Made by a program: the position numbers and the translations under genes
The notes under the pieces: model-generated
What the model was told of the DNA's origin: nothing
Database searches by the model: none
Seen by the model: only the letters and a program-made list of their open reading frames with translations
Shown here: in pieces, positions 12,545-23,402 of the stretch
How positions within the stretch are numbered: position 1 is the first letter of the stretch
How the letters are laid out: each line of letters begins with the position of its first letter
Assembly: GCA_907164885.2 (NCBI GenBank)
Contig: OU015499.1
Span: 159,206,489-159,270,488, forward strand
Direction: 5' to 3'
Source of the DNA: Dolomedes plantarius
Lineage: Eukaryota; Arthropoda; Arachnida; Araneae; Dolomedidae
Length of the DNA stretch: 64,000 nucleotides

Positions 12545-13420
12545 TAGTATGTCCGAGGTTCCTTAATCATTGTAACGTGTTCTTCCAGGACTGTTTTCTG
12601 GTACATCTTTCCCCCTACGCTCTCTTGCATTAGAGTTTTGTCCTTCCTTCCGCCAAAATAAAGTCTCTTCAGTGGTTCCAGCTGTCTTTCATTTCCTTGT
12701 TGTTATTCTTTCCGAATTTTTTCCCTCTCTCTTCTTATTTTATGTCTATCAATTACAATTAAAGTGTCTGTTTCGGTAATCATCCCCAAATATTCCAAAA
12801 CAGTGCTTGCAATGATGGCTCCAGCCCGATCTGAATCTCCAGTTCTGTCACAAGCTATAGCTACTGCCTACTGCTGGGTATCGACTTGATCGTAACGTCT
12901 TTTTCCCTTCAGATTGAGTCATCCTGGATGTGGATGGGGAAGGCTTCAAGTAATCTGTGTCACTATCGGAGTTATGTGGATCCAAGTCAGAATCTGGATC
13001 AGGAAATATGAGCCTACATGGAGTAACAGATGGCGAAACGTTTATTTTAAGACTTAATGTTTCTGTCTCTTTCTGCTTGCTATCGGCTCATTTCCTCAGC
13101 TTTCAGTTTCTTTTAAGTCAACTGCGCCTATGGACATTTGCCTAAGTGCCCGTTGGTCTATAAGAAAAGTTCTTTCTATTTCAGGGTTCCTATTATGCTT
13201 TGCGCAAGAACATTTGTTAAAAGAAACACACTTACATGAAGAAATGTCGAGCAATTTCCGTGAGTCTTTCACGAAGGTTTTAAGCTTCGTTTGTAAAGTT
13301 GTTGTTGACAATGTTTTCATGCCAAAATATTTCTTTACCTTTCTGAACGCAGTGTGTCAGCTGCTGCCTTTCTGTATTAAGTTTCAAATTGCCTCTGTAT
13401 TTTATTTAAGAACAAAATGA
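12545..13420 (-). pseudogene. Fragment of a multi-copy invertebrate protein family, function unknown
   Basis: Minus-strand frames, read right to left, carry blocks I recall from a family found in many copies in aphids, spiders and hydra. These are a Cys-rich segment (CKCVSFNKCSC, about 13215-13250) followed by LIDQRALRQMSIG; an acidic Asp/Ser segment near 12970; SDRAGAIIAS followed by an EYLG-type helix (about 12800-12840); and LYFGGRKDKTL near 12640. Stops and frame changes separate the blocks, so it is not expressible as one protein. The family's role is unknown to me; its repetitive nature suggests it travels with a transposon. The gypsy element sits directly downstream on this strand and may have broken it. 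Confidence 0.55.
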
Positions 13421-13880
13421 CGAGTTGCATACAAAACAATGGAAATACGTATTTGTAACTCTATGGTAAAAATCTGCTAAAACTCACGGCCGAAATGGAG
13501 ACGGAAGATATTTTTTGTTTTTCCCAAAACTTTTCATACGTGACCTACCCACCAGTACCCAACTTTTCCGCACTAGGGCAAAAACAAAATCGAAAACTTT
13601 TTTTTTACGCTCCGCGCTAATATGCACCCATGTCCATAAATTAAAGATAATTCTGAATCACGCGGAAATCGAACTCAAAATTAAAAATTTCACCTGTAGA
13701 ATTATCACACACTTCTTCAAGAATAATATGCAAATTACAGGAAGCCACCAGATGACGCCAATACTACGTCACAATGACGAGAGTGTAAGAGTGGGGAATA
13801 TAAGGAATGGTGGCAAAGAAGTAAAATTGTTCACAAGCGTTCTGTATGCCGCTCAGTGCCATAACAGAATAGTTATAACA
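13421..13880. other. Non-coding gap before a Tc1 remnant
   Basis: No recognised coding sequence or repeat termini. It may include the lost 5' part of the Tc1 element that follows. Confidence 0.4.
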
Positions 13881-14690
13881 CAGAGGACGCATGTGGATGA
13901 TTTTTTACGTGGAAGAATTATCGGCCGCCTGGAATGTGGGCGTACTCAGATGGAAGTATCCGAGGAACTTGGAATTGCCCAAAGTGTCATCTCTAGGCTT
14001 TGCAACGATTCCAAGACGATGGAAATGTCAGTAGACGTTACAGTACAGGTCGCCCACGAGTTGCAACGCCGAATGAAGACCGGTAATTGGCAGTAACTAC
14101 CAAAAGAAGCTGACGGAGCACAGCATCCGACCTGTCTCGTCAGCTGTCTGCAGTCACGGGTAGCACAGTTTCAAGGCAAACCGTGTACAGACGTTTGGGA
14201 AATATTGGTCTATATGCTCGCAGGCCGGTCAGATGTGTTCCGCTCACGGCAACTCACTGTCGGCAGCGATTAGCCTGGAGTATGTGGACATCGTCACAGT
14301 GGGCTTGTGCGATGTTTTCCGACGAGTCCAGGTTTAGTTTGCAGTATTATTCACGTCGGACTTGCATATGGAGAACGTCAAGTACCCGTTACCACCAAGA
14401 CAACATCATTGAACGACACCGCTACGGTGGTGCAGGATTGCTCGTTTGGGGTGGAATTATTCTGGGCTCCAGATCAGATCTGCTTGTTCAAATCGGAAAC
14501 CATGAACGGCCACATTTATCGGGACATCATTCTGGAACAACATGTACGTTTGTTTAGGGGTGCCATGGGCGCAGAATTTGTGTTTATGGATGACAACGCC
14601 TGTCCTCACCGAGCAAACATCGTAAACGAATGCCTTGAATCTGAGGATATCACCCGTGTGGAATGGCCAGTATTCTCACTTGACATCCCC
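13881..14690 (+). pseudogene. Tc1-like transposase pseudogene, 3'-truncated
   Basis: Three plus-strand frames together give a Tc1 transposase. First is an HTH segment, DFLRGRIIGRLECGRTQ (about 13897-13950). Next is the second HTH with TVSRQTVYRRLGNIG-type residues (about 14170-14210) and YARRPVRCVPLT. Then comes the catalytic domain with FSDESRFSLQ (about 14320) and FMDDNACPHRAN (about 14580). At least two frame changes (near 14040-14090 and 14450) and the loss of everything after the VEWP motif kill it; the third catalytic acid is missing. The truncation point coincides with the start of a short MITE at about 14688. Confidence 0.85.
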
Positions 14691-14763
14691 TAGAAATAAG
14701 CCCCAATGCGTCTTTTCGGCAAAAATTGATATAAGACCCGGTCTTATTTTCGGGGAAACACGG
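14688..14763. mobile_element. Short MITE ending TTATTTTCGGGGAAACACGG
   Basis: Left part AAATAAGCCCCAATGCGTCT, right end TTATTTTCGGGGAAACACGG followed by TA. This end matches a MITE family I remember from widely separated animals (a terminus reading CCGTGTTTCCCCGAAAATAAG). It appears to have cut the Tc1 pseudogene. Left terminus imprecise. Confidence 0.55.
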
Positions 14764-14836
14764 TATGTACAAATAAATATAATTGTAATTTATAATTATA
14801 CAATCATATGTAAGTATAATTACATTTATAATTAAA

Positions 14837-15507
14837 CTAGCTGAAAACCCGCACTTCGCTACGGAGTACATTCAAATTAAATACAACGGTTAATGTATGC
14901 AATTAATGCCAAAAAAAATAAATATATACGTATATATATTTAAAATAAATACGACGATCAAGATATACAATTGATGTAGAAAAAAAAATATATATTTATA
15001 AAAAAATCGTAAAGGATATTTTTATAGACAAAATAATGTCCAATCGTCTGTCGCATTAGCAAGAAAAAATATTTTTTTGTCTATTTAGTGGTTATGCACG
15101 TGACGATAAATTTATTTAAAGTACCAGAAAAGAAGTCACGTGATCGGCATTTAATAAATTAAATTCTAAAAATGAATCTTTAAAAATTCACCAAAAATCA
15201 GAAAATAGAGGTAAAGATTCGAAAAAGACCTCATTTCAAAGCAAGTTTTATGTTCTTTCTCGTGATATAAATTTTATAACCCTCAAATTATTATTTGAAA
15301 TGCAAACTTTAAAAAAAGTTACTAAAACAGCTTAAAAATTTAACTTTAAAAAATCTAAGAAGAATTTTTCAAAAATCTCTCTTAGTGCACCCCTACACTA
15401 TAAGAAGAATCTCCACGCAAAATTTCAGCCCTTTAGGTCCAGCGGTTTTGTCTGTGCGTTGTATGTCAGTCAGTGAGTCAGTTACGGAACTGTTTTATAT
15501 ATATAGA
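14837..15507 (-). mobile_element. Helitron-like element, copy A
   Basis: On the minus strand it begins TCTATATATATAAAACAG and ends in CTAG, preceded by a GC-rich hairpin-like motif (CCGTAGCGAAGTGCGGG). The host bases are A at the 5' side and T at the 3' side. TC start, CTRR end, subterminal hairpin and A|T insertion without duplication are the Helitron signature. No Rep/helicase frame is present, so it is non-autonomous. Confidence 0.8.
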
Positions 15508-15522
15508 TAAGTTTATGTATAA

Positions 15523-15594
15523 CTAGCTGAAAACCCGCGCTTCGCTACGGAGTACATTCAAATTAAATGCAACGGTCAATGGATGCAATTAATG

Positions 15595-15640
<46 letters not shown>

Positions 15641-16212
15641 ATAAATACGACGATCAATATATACAATTGACGTAGGAAAAAAATATATATTTATAAAAAA
15701 ATCGTAAGGGATATTTTTATAGACAAAATAATGACCAATCGTCTGCCGCATTAGCAAGAAAAAAAATATCATTTTGTCTATTTAGTTGTTATGCGCGTGA
15801 CGATAAATTTATTTAAAGTACCAGAAAACGAAGTCACGTGATCGGCATTTAATAAATTAAATTCTAAAAATGAATCTTTAAAAATTCACCAAAAATCAGG
15901 AAATGGAGGTAAAAATTCGAAAAAAATTTCATTTTGAAGGAATTTTTAGGATCTTTCTCGTGATATAAATTTTATAACCCTGAATGTATTATTTTAAATG
16001 CAAACGTAAAAAAAGTTTTAAAAACAGCTTAAAAATTTAATTTAAAAAAATCTTTGAAGAATTTTTTTTAAATGTTTCTTAGTGCACCCTTACACTATTA
16101 GAAGAATCGCCATGCAACATTTCAGCCCTTTAGGTCCAGCGGTTTGGTCTGTGCGTTGTATGTCAGTCAGTGACTAAATGAGTCAGTTACGGAACTGTTT
16201 TATATATATAGA
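15523..16212 (-). mobile_element. Helitron-like element, copy B
   Basis: Same family and orientation as copy A, 15 bp away. Flanked by A (15522) and T (16213). Contains a TA microsatellite at 15598-15635 near the 3' end, at the same internal position as in the other copies. Confidence 0.8.
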
Positions 16213-16213
16213 T

Positions 16214-16727
16214 ACTATCTACCAATAAGTATTTGGACACCCATGCAAGTGACGATACCCGCGGTCCTGAAATACATCACGCTCTCCGCCGTTAAATATC
16301 GTGTAAGAAACAACATTGGCATGAGTCTCAGGCAAGATGCCACGAAGTGCAGGTTTATCTGTTTTCGAGAAAGGTGTTACCGTCGGGTATCGCAGAAATG
16401 GCCGATCCTTAGGGACATATCACCGAGCTGAATTACCCAAAATCGACAGTGGCCTATGTGTTTGTGACGTGGAAGGTGAACGGTGATTGTTGGGATGTGC
16501 CCCGAGTCGGCAGACCCACAAAACTGGTAGATAGAGACCGACGGGTACTGTCCAGGGAAATTCGGAAGAACCGCACCCAGTTGATGACCCACATACTCCA
16601 GAAGTTTGAACAGGCATCCGGGAGTGTTGTTTCGGTGAATACCGTCCGTAAGGATGCACATCTGCTTGGTTTTGATGGTCGTGCTATCGCCCATAAGCCT
16701 TTGATCACAAAGGTGAACATGTTTCAA
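16214..16727 (+). pseudogene. Tc1-like transposase, 5' fragment
   Basis: Begins ACTATCTACCAATAAGTATTTGG, a Tc1-type terminal repeat, directly after Helitron B. Frames encode the paired-like DNA-binding half: the first HTH with an in-frame stop (16429-16431), then STVAYVFVTWKVNGDC (about 16450), GRPTKLVDRDRRVL, EIRKNRTQL and SVNTVRKDAHLLGF (about 16640-16680). The catalytic domain is absent; the sequence switches at about 16728 to another gene on the minus strand. Confidence 0.8.
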
Positions 16728-18130
16728 ATGTTCTAAAAGATCTTCTGAATCACTGTCTTCATCAGAAGAACCTGCATTAACCAGGAGTTTCCTCTTGACT
16801 GCCACATTAATCCTCTTAGCCTTCTCACTGGAGTATCTTTTAGTTTCTGCCTTTTTCTTGTCGACTCTCCAATCTCGAACAGAGTAGAGTTGAGTGACTG
16901 AAATGCCTCATGCTGAGTGCAAAATGGTAGCTCATGCATATCAGTTTCCATATCAAACTCACCTTGCTGGTCTCTGATAAATCCTCTCTCAATCTTTCAC
17001 TTTTTAACTTTGATAGTTCTTTTCTACAATTATTACATACAGTGATTTCCGCTTATAAGAATCACGTTTGTTATTACTGTTTTTGATTCTTATAAGCGGT
17101 TGATTCTTATAGCCGAAATTTAGGTTTTTGGACAGGAACACACACACCTATATATATATATATATATTAGATAGTTTACAATAAAATACCCTTTAATTTA
17201 CGTTAATTATCTTTTATTAAAATTATTTTTTATAATTTTAAAAATACAACTTAATTTCTAGACCTATAAGTAGATACCCATGATTATAGTAAGAGAAAAA
17301 AAATCCAATATTTGTTACCACATACCTTCTTAACATTTTTAACATTCCAGCTACAGGAAGGGAGCAAGAAAAAGTTTTCTATGGTAGTTTAACGTAACGA
17401 AGTTTTCAGGAGGCTGTTGATACCTCTTTCAATACTAATAGTCTCAGACGAAGATTCACCTTCTAGCTTACGTTTCACGGTTTGATAACGTGCTGAATCT
17501 ACTAATGTCACGTTTGTCTAAGTGATAGTGGCCGTGGACATTTCGCCGAAGATTTATGTGTTTCAGGGTCTAGGAAGCAGCAACCAGGATGTGGGAGGTG
17601 GGAAAAAAAGAGTCCCTATTTTTGTTTGTCAGTGGAGAAAAGTGAAATCGGACCCGGACGGGTAAAGATGCCCCCGGGTCAAGCTAATAGGACAGTGTAG
17701 TGCTAAAGCGTTAAAGGAGAAACTATTATGTTATGTCTAACAAAGAAAGGGATGCATTTTACGAGTGTATTCCATCCCATCTTATCACTCTTTCTTTTAA
17801 AAATATTAAAGAAAGAACTTTGTGCCTTTTGAGGGTTTAAGTGACTTTTCTGGAAAAATGAAAGGAAAGCGAAGAGTGTAAAGTGATTCTTAAAACCGGT
17901 GGATTGATTCTTTAAAGCGAAAATTTTAACATGGAAATAATACATTTGTTTTCGTTTTCGCGATATTGATTCTTATAAACGGTTGATTCTTATAACCACT
18001 GATCACTATAAGCGGTGGTTACTGTACTTTTGAAATTTCTGGTGTTCCTGGGACCAACAAGCACATCTACTGAGACACAGCCCTCAACCTTTATCTCACA
18101 TGACACTGATTAAGTTCTTTAAATGGGTTA
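16728..18130 (-). pseudogene. Second multi-copy protein family fragment, interrupted by a Tigger-like element
   Basis: Reading right to left: about 18120-18027, then (after skipping the Tigger-like insert and one TA) CNNCRKELSKLKSERL at about 17036-16985, LNSTLFEIGEST near 16880, and after a frame change AVKRKLLVNAGSSDEDSDSE at 16750-16805. The CxxCRKxLSxL motif followed by an IGES block and a Lys/Arg-rich block matches a multi-copy protein family I recall from aphids, spiders and hydra, of unknown function. Reading continues across 18025/17039 only when the element is removed. The 3' side is cut by the Tc1 fragment at 16727. Confidence 0.5.
17040..18024. mobile_element. Tigger/pogo-like non-autonomous element, copy 2
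   Basis: Same termini as 188-1317 (CAGTGATTTCCGCTTATAAG / GCGGTGGTTACTG), flanked by TA (17038-17039 and 18025-18026). Collinear with copy 1 except for indels, including absence of the copy-1 internal hairpin. Inserted in a reading frame of the CxxCRK family pseudogene, which gives independent support for the exact ends. Confidence 0.85.
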
Positions 18131-18151
18131 AATCAGTTCATATATGAAAGA

Positions 18152-18835
18152 CTAGCTGAAAACCCGCGCTTCGCTACGGAGTACATTCAAATTAAATGCA
18201 ACGGTCAATGTATGCAATTAATGCCAATATATATATATATATTTATAATAAATACGACAATCAATATATACAATTGACGTAGGAAAAAAAAAATATATTT
18301 ATAAAAAAATCGTAAGGGATATTTTTATAGACAAAATAATGTCCAATCGTCTGCAGCATTAGCAAGAAAAAAAAATATCATTTTGTCTATTTAGTTGTTA
18401 TGCGCGTGACGATAAATTTATTTAAAGTACCAGAAAACGAAGTCACGTGATCGGCATTTAATAAATTAAATTCTAAAAATGAATCTTTAAAAATTCACCA
18501 AAAATCAGGAAATGGAGGTAAAAATTCGAAAAAAATTTCATTTTCAAGGAATTTTTATGATCTTTCTCGTGATATAAATTTTATAACCCTCAATGTATTA
18601 TTTTAAATGCAAACGTAAAAAAAATTTAAAAAACAGCTTAAAAATTTAATTTAAAAAAATCTAAGAAGAATTTTTTGAAAAAATCTTTTTTAGTGCACCC
18701 CTACACTATTAGAAGAATCGCCATGCAAAATTTCAGCCCTTTAGGTCCAGCGGTTTGGTCTGTGCGTTGTATGTCAGTCAGTCAGTGAATGAATGAATGA
18801 ATGAGTCAGTTACGGAACTGTTTTATATATATAGA
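18152..18835 (-). mobile_element. Helitron-like element, copy C
   Basis: Full copy, CTAG end at 18152 preceded by A. Its TC start (GA on the plus strand, 18834-18835) touches the CTAG of copy D with no spacer. Confidence 0.82.
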
Positions 18836-19627
18836 CTAGCTGAAAACCCGCACTTCGCTACAGAGTACATTCAAAGTAAAAACATCTGTGAATGTATGCA
18901 ATTAATGCCAATATATATATAATAAATACGACGATCAATGTATATAATTGATGTAAAATATATATATATTTATAAAAAAATCGTAAGGGATATTTTTATA
19001 GACAAAATAATGTAGAAGAAGATATTCAAATTAAATCTAATATAAAGAATACTAAAGAATATAGTACAGTTAATATAGTACAGTTTCTAGAACATTTCTT
19101 TTACTGTATTTTAATATTTTTTTGGATAATGTCCAATCGTCTGCCGCATTAGCAAGAAAAAAAAAATATTTTTTGTCTATTTAGTTGTTATGCACGTGAC
19201 GATAAATTTATTTAAAGTACCAGAAAAAGAAGTCACGTGATCAGCATTTAATAAATTAAATTCTAAAAATTAATCTTTAAAAATTCACCAAAAATCGGGA
19301 AATGAAGGTAAAGATTCGAAAAAGATTTCATTTTAAAGGAATTTTTATGATCTTTCTCGTGATATAAATTTTATAACCCTCAAATTATTATTTTAAATGC
19401 AAACTTAAAAAAAGTAAAAAAAACAGCTTAAAAATTTAATTTAAAAAAATCTAAGAAGAATTTTTCAAAAATCTCTCTTAGTGCACCCCTACACTATAAG
19501 AAGAATCGCCAAGTAAAATTTCAGCCCTTTAGGTCCAGCGGTTTGGTCTGTGCGTTGTATGTCAGTCAGTCAGTGAATGAATGAATGAATGAATGAGTCA
19601 GTTACGGAACTGTTTTATACATATAGA
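18836..19627 (-). mobile_element. Helitron-like element, copy D
   Basis: Directly joined head to tail to copy C; right side flanked by T (19628). It carries a private insertion of about 118 bp (roughly 19012-19129) that is absent from A, B, C and E. The insert contains two copies of ATAGTACAGTT. Confidence 0.82.
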
Positions 19628-19810
19628 TTTGGCCTTTTCCCTTTAACCATGCATACATACATTAAACTTCTTATATCTCAGGATCCCATAGAGATCCCAG
19701 AATAAGATTTTGAGTGCTGTTAGACGGGGATAGAAACTTATTTTGAGAATTTTTTTCAAAATTTTAAAGTTCCAAATAGATTTTAAAAAAATATTTTTTA
19801 TTAAACCTTA

Positions 19811-20370
19811 TCTATATATATAAAACAGTTCCGTAACTGACTCACTGACATACAACGCTCAGACCAAACCGCTGAACCAAAAGGGCTGAAATGTTGCATG
19901 TCGATTCTTCTTATGGTGTAGGGGTGCACTAAGAAAGATTTTTGAAAAATTCTTCTTAGATTTTTTTAAATTAAATTTTTAAGTTGTTTTAGTAACTTCT
20001 TTTAAAGTTTGCATTTAAAATAATAATTTGAGGGTTATAAAATTTATATCGCGAGAAAGATCCTAAAAATTCCTTTAAAATGAAATCTTTTTCGAATCTT
20101 TACCTCCATTTTCTGATTTTTGGTGAATTTTTAAAGATTAATTTTTAGAATTTAATATATTAAATGCTGATCACGTGATTTCTTTTCCTGGTACTTTAAA
20201 TAAATTTATCGTCGCGTGCACAACAACTAAATAGACAAAAACATTTTTTTTTCTTGCTAATGCGGCAGACAATTGGACATTATTTTGTCTATAAAAATAT
20301 CCCTTACGATTTTTTTATAAATATATATATTTCTTTCTACATCATTTGTACATATTGATCGTCACATTTG

Positions 20371-20429
<59 letters not shown>

Positions 20430-20501
20430 CATTAATTGCATACCTTGACCGTTGTATTTAATTTGTATGTACTCTGTAGCGAAGTGCGGGTTTTAAGCTA
20501 G
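19811..20501 (+). mobile_element. Helitron-like element, copy E
   Basis: Opposite orientation to A-D. Starts TCTATATATATAAAACAG after A (19810), ends GTGCGGGTTTTAAGCTAG before T (20502). TA microsatellite at 20383-20427. The interval 19628-19810 holds no recognised feature. Confidence 0.82.
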
Positions 20502-20610
20502 TATATATATATATATGCATATATATATATATATTATATATATATATATTATGCACATATATATATATATATATATATATATTAATTATATATGCATATA
20601 TATATGCATA

Positions 20611-20812
20611 TAAAAGAAATTGTTATGACACGACGGTCGTAGGTAGGTGCTACAAAATAACTGCTTATAAAAGAAATGAGCACCACCCCACGGAAAGATA
20701 CCGCTTATAAAAGAAATATGAGCACCACCGTGGGGTGGTGCTCATATTACTTTTATAAGCGGTTACTTTGTAGCACCTACCTACGACCGTCGTGTCATAA
20801 CAATTTCTTTTA
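20611..20812. mobile_element. Palindromic MITE or foldback element
   Basis: Arms 20611-20690 and 20731-20812 are near-perfect inverted repeats (AAAGAAATTGTTATGACACG outward end, with ACGGTCGTAGGTAGGTGCTA inside). The 40-bp middle repeats part of the left arm (CCGCTTATAAAAGAAATATG, AGCACCACC). TA flanks both ends of the AAAG...CTTT core. No coding capacity. Confidence 0.75.
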
Positions 20813-20900
20813 GTTTTTTTGTCATCTGATTCAACCATATTAATTATAAAAGTTTATTTTGAATATGACACCTTGGCAAAACCACTTGTGTTTGATTATG

Positions 20901-21059
20901 ACAACAACTAAATAGACAAAAAAAATATTTTTTTTTCTTTCTAATGCAGCAGACGATTGGATATTATCCAAACAAAAATAAATATCCCTTACGATTTATA
21001 AATATATATATATAAATTTTTTTTTTACATCAATTGCATACATTGATCGTCGTATTTAT

Positions 21060-21096
<37 letters not shown>

Positions 21097-21181
21097 GTGT
21101 ATTTTTTGGCATTAATTGCATACATTGACCGTCGTATTTAATTTGAATGTACCCCGTATCGAAGTGCGGGTTTTCAGCTAG
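20901..21181 (+). mobile_element. Helitron-like element, 3' fragment (copy F)
   Basis: Matches only the last 280 bp of the family, from the CAACAACTAAATAGAC block to the CTAG at 21178-21181, followed by T. The 5' part is missing. Interval 20502-20610 is TA microsatellite. Confidence 0.75.
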
Positions 21182-21902
21182 TCATATCATATGAATGTTG
21201 CATATCATATGAAAGCCCTGGAAAAGAGCTTTAAAATGGGCCTATGTACAGGACTACACCTCAACTGTTTACTGTTTTAAAGCCATTTTGAGACTGACAT
21301 GTGGTGTTTTTTCGTAAAACATTTAAACTTTAATATTTCATAACTTTTGACCGTGTTGATTTGACATGGAATAACTCATGAGTGTTTAAAAGAGAATATA
21401 AGTATATTCACATTTTTGGTACCAATGTTCATTATTATGGGAATGCATATTTGTATAAAAGAATTTTGCCTTACAATTTATTTTGAAGGTAATAACTCGT
21501 TTGTAAGGCAATATCTAAAAATAAATAATTTATTTCTAGTCCATTTATTGTGTACTAGAAGTCCTCTTTGTGCTTACATAGCTCGCTGAGTGGATGTATG
21601 CAAATCAGAATTGGAAAAATGCTTTCAGTTCTAAACACTCCATCTTAAAGAATGTCATAAATCGCCAGCATTTCTTTTAGTAATTTATTTTTTAAAGTTG
21701 TCTCTGGCCCAACATTCTAATGCAATTGAAAATAAAGATTTTTTGATGATGGAAATTCATAAAGAGCATTTATAAGAATAAACATTAATTTAGAAGCTTA
21801 CGTAATCTTGAATATTCATCCCGAAAGCTGAATTTTAATTAAAAACCTTACATAAATTGAAACACTCCTTCGCCACCCCACCCAACCCTCCAAAGAAATG
21901 TA

Positions 21903-21906
<4 letters not shown>

Positions 21907-21972
<66 letters not shown>
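21907..21972. repeat. TA microsatellite
   Basis: Pure TA repeat; a second TA run lies at 22336-22402. The 360 bp between them hold no recognised gene. Confidence 0.9.
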
Positions 21973-21975
<3 letters not shown>

Positions 21976-22330
21976 ATGAAATAAGATCAGATTACAGAAC
22001 TATTAGAAAAAGAAATTTATTTCCGAGTGGCTAAACAGACATCTGATCTAATTGAAAGCCAACACCCGAGTGATTCCCGGGGTTTGAGTATAGAGGTATC
22101 TGCGGTTGAAGAATTTGCTGACCAAAGATGTTTTTTGCAAGCTGCATCAGTTGTGCAGGACGATTACCTTATTTGGGCATAGAAAAGTAGTCGTACAGTT
22201 TCGTGGCTTGCCCAGGAATTGCTGACGCTATGAAAAATATTCCTGGGTTCTTGAAAACAGAATTTGGTAATGCGATCTTAAGCATGGGAAGGGAAGAAAA
22301 TTTACAGGGGATCAACTTAAATTTTATATC

Positions 22331-22402
<72 letters not shown>

Positions 22403-22404
<2 letters not shown>

Positions 22405-22629
22405 ATTGTTGATACGAATATTTCTCTTCGGAAAGCGCAGTTGAGTAACCTTCGAGCCATCTTATCAAATTTAGGAGCCATTTTCAAAATAAATCTTTTA
22501 CTTTACATTCCAATCAAAGCAAAACAATAGCAGACGATTATTCTGAAGTTGCCAAATATTTATCTCAAAATGCAAATGACAAAAATAAATTACACAATCG
22601 TTTCCATAAAATGCGAACGAACTTCTGTA
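22403..22629 (-). pseudogene. DD41D mariner, 5' fragment
   Basis: On the minus strand a terminal repeat starts at the TA 22628-22629 (CAGAAGTTCGTTCGCATTTT), then a leader, then ATG at 22479-22481 and MAPKFD. A frame change follows, with the RWLEGY/TALSEE block in another frame. The transposase is then lost in a TA microsatellite. The same N-terminus occurs at 43070 in the longer copy. Duplication B lacks it (TTCCTGACG joins TA directly at 52687-52697), so it inserted after, or was lost in, one copy. Confidence 0.75.
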
Positions 22630-23402
22630 TTCCTGACGTATATATCATGGACTACAAGAAGGTCAAAAGAAAACTGTTTTGAAATATTTGATTCACGTTA
22701 TGTGATGAATCACACAAAGGCACTTTGTACAAAAGTACGGAAAGAAATTTGAAGAATTTATACTATTGTCAATTTTAATGTATTATACACTCATCCTACT
22801 AATTAAATTGTAGAGACAGTGGCGAAAAATATCTATAGCCACCAATCTACAATCCAAACAAATATGCCTAAACAAACCCATAAGCCCCATATTCTTTATT
22901 TCCTGTAATAATTTATATGTGTTATTAGAATTATAAACCTTTTTCATCTGGTGGTAACCAAGCTTTTTCATCGAATGTTAACCTCTGGAATTTCTTGCAG
23001 CATTAAACTAAATAATTAATGAGGAAATTATTTTGAATTACGGACAACTGAAATTAATATAAAGATAAAAGTATAAATATTGCTTATGCATTATTGATCC
23101 GACCGATTGCAGTAGTTTTGTGCGGATCCTTACAAACCAAATCATCAAATCTCTGCACGTCCTACTGATCTACCAGAACAAAAGAATAAGTATGGCTAAG
23201 TAATCTCGTGCCATAATTACAATAAATTTAAAATGCTCGGTAGTTTAATTTATCCGGAACATAATTTATAACATCTTATACATATATCATTTCTTAGCAC
23301 AAACTTCTATATATTGCTATTGATTTCACGTGAAAAATACGAAAAAACCGTAATTGTATAGTGTTCATATATCTGATTGAAATTTCCTATTTCTCCTTGC
23401 AG

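Noticed and set aside
20500..20812. CRISPR-like array
   Set aside because: Repeats are inverted, not regularly spaced direct repeats, and the genome is eukaryotic.
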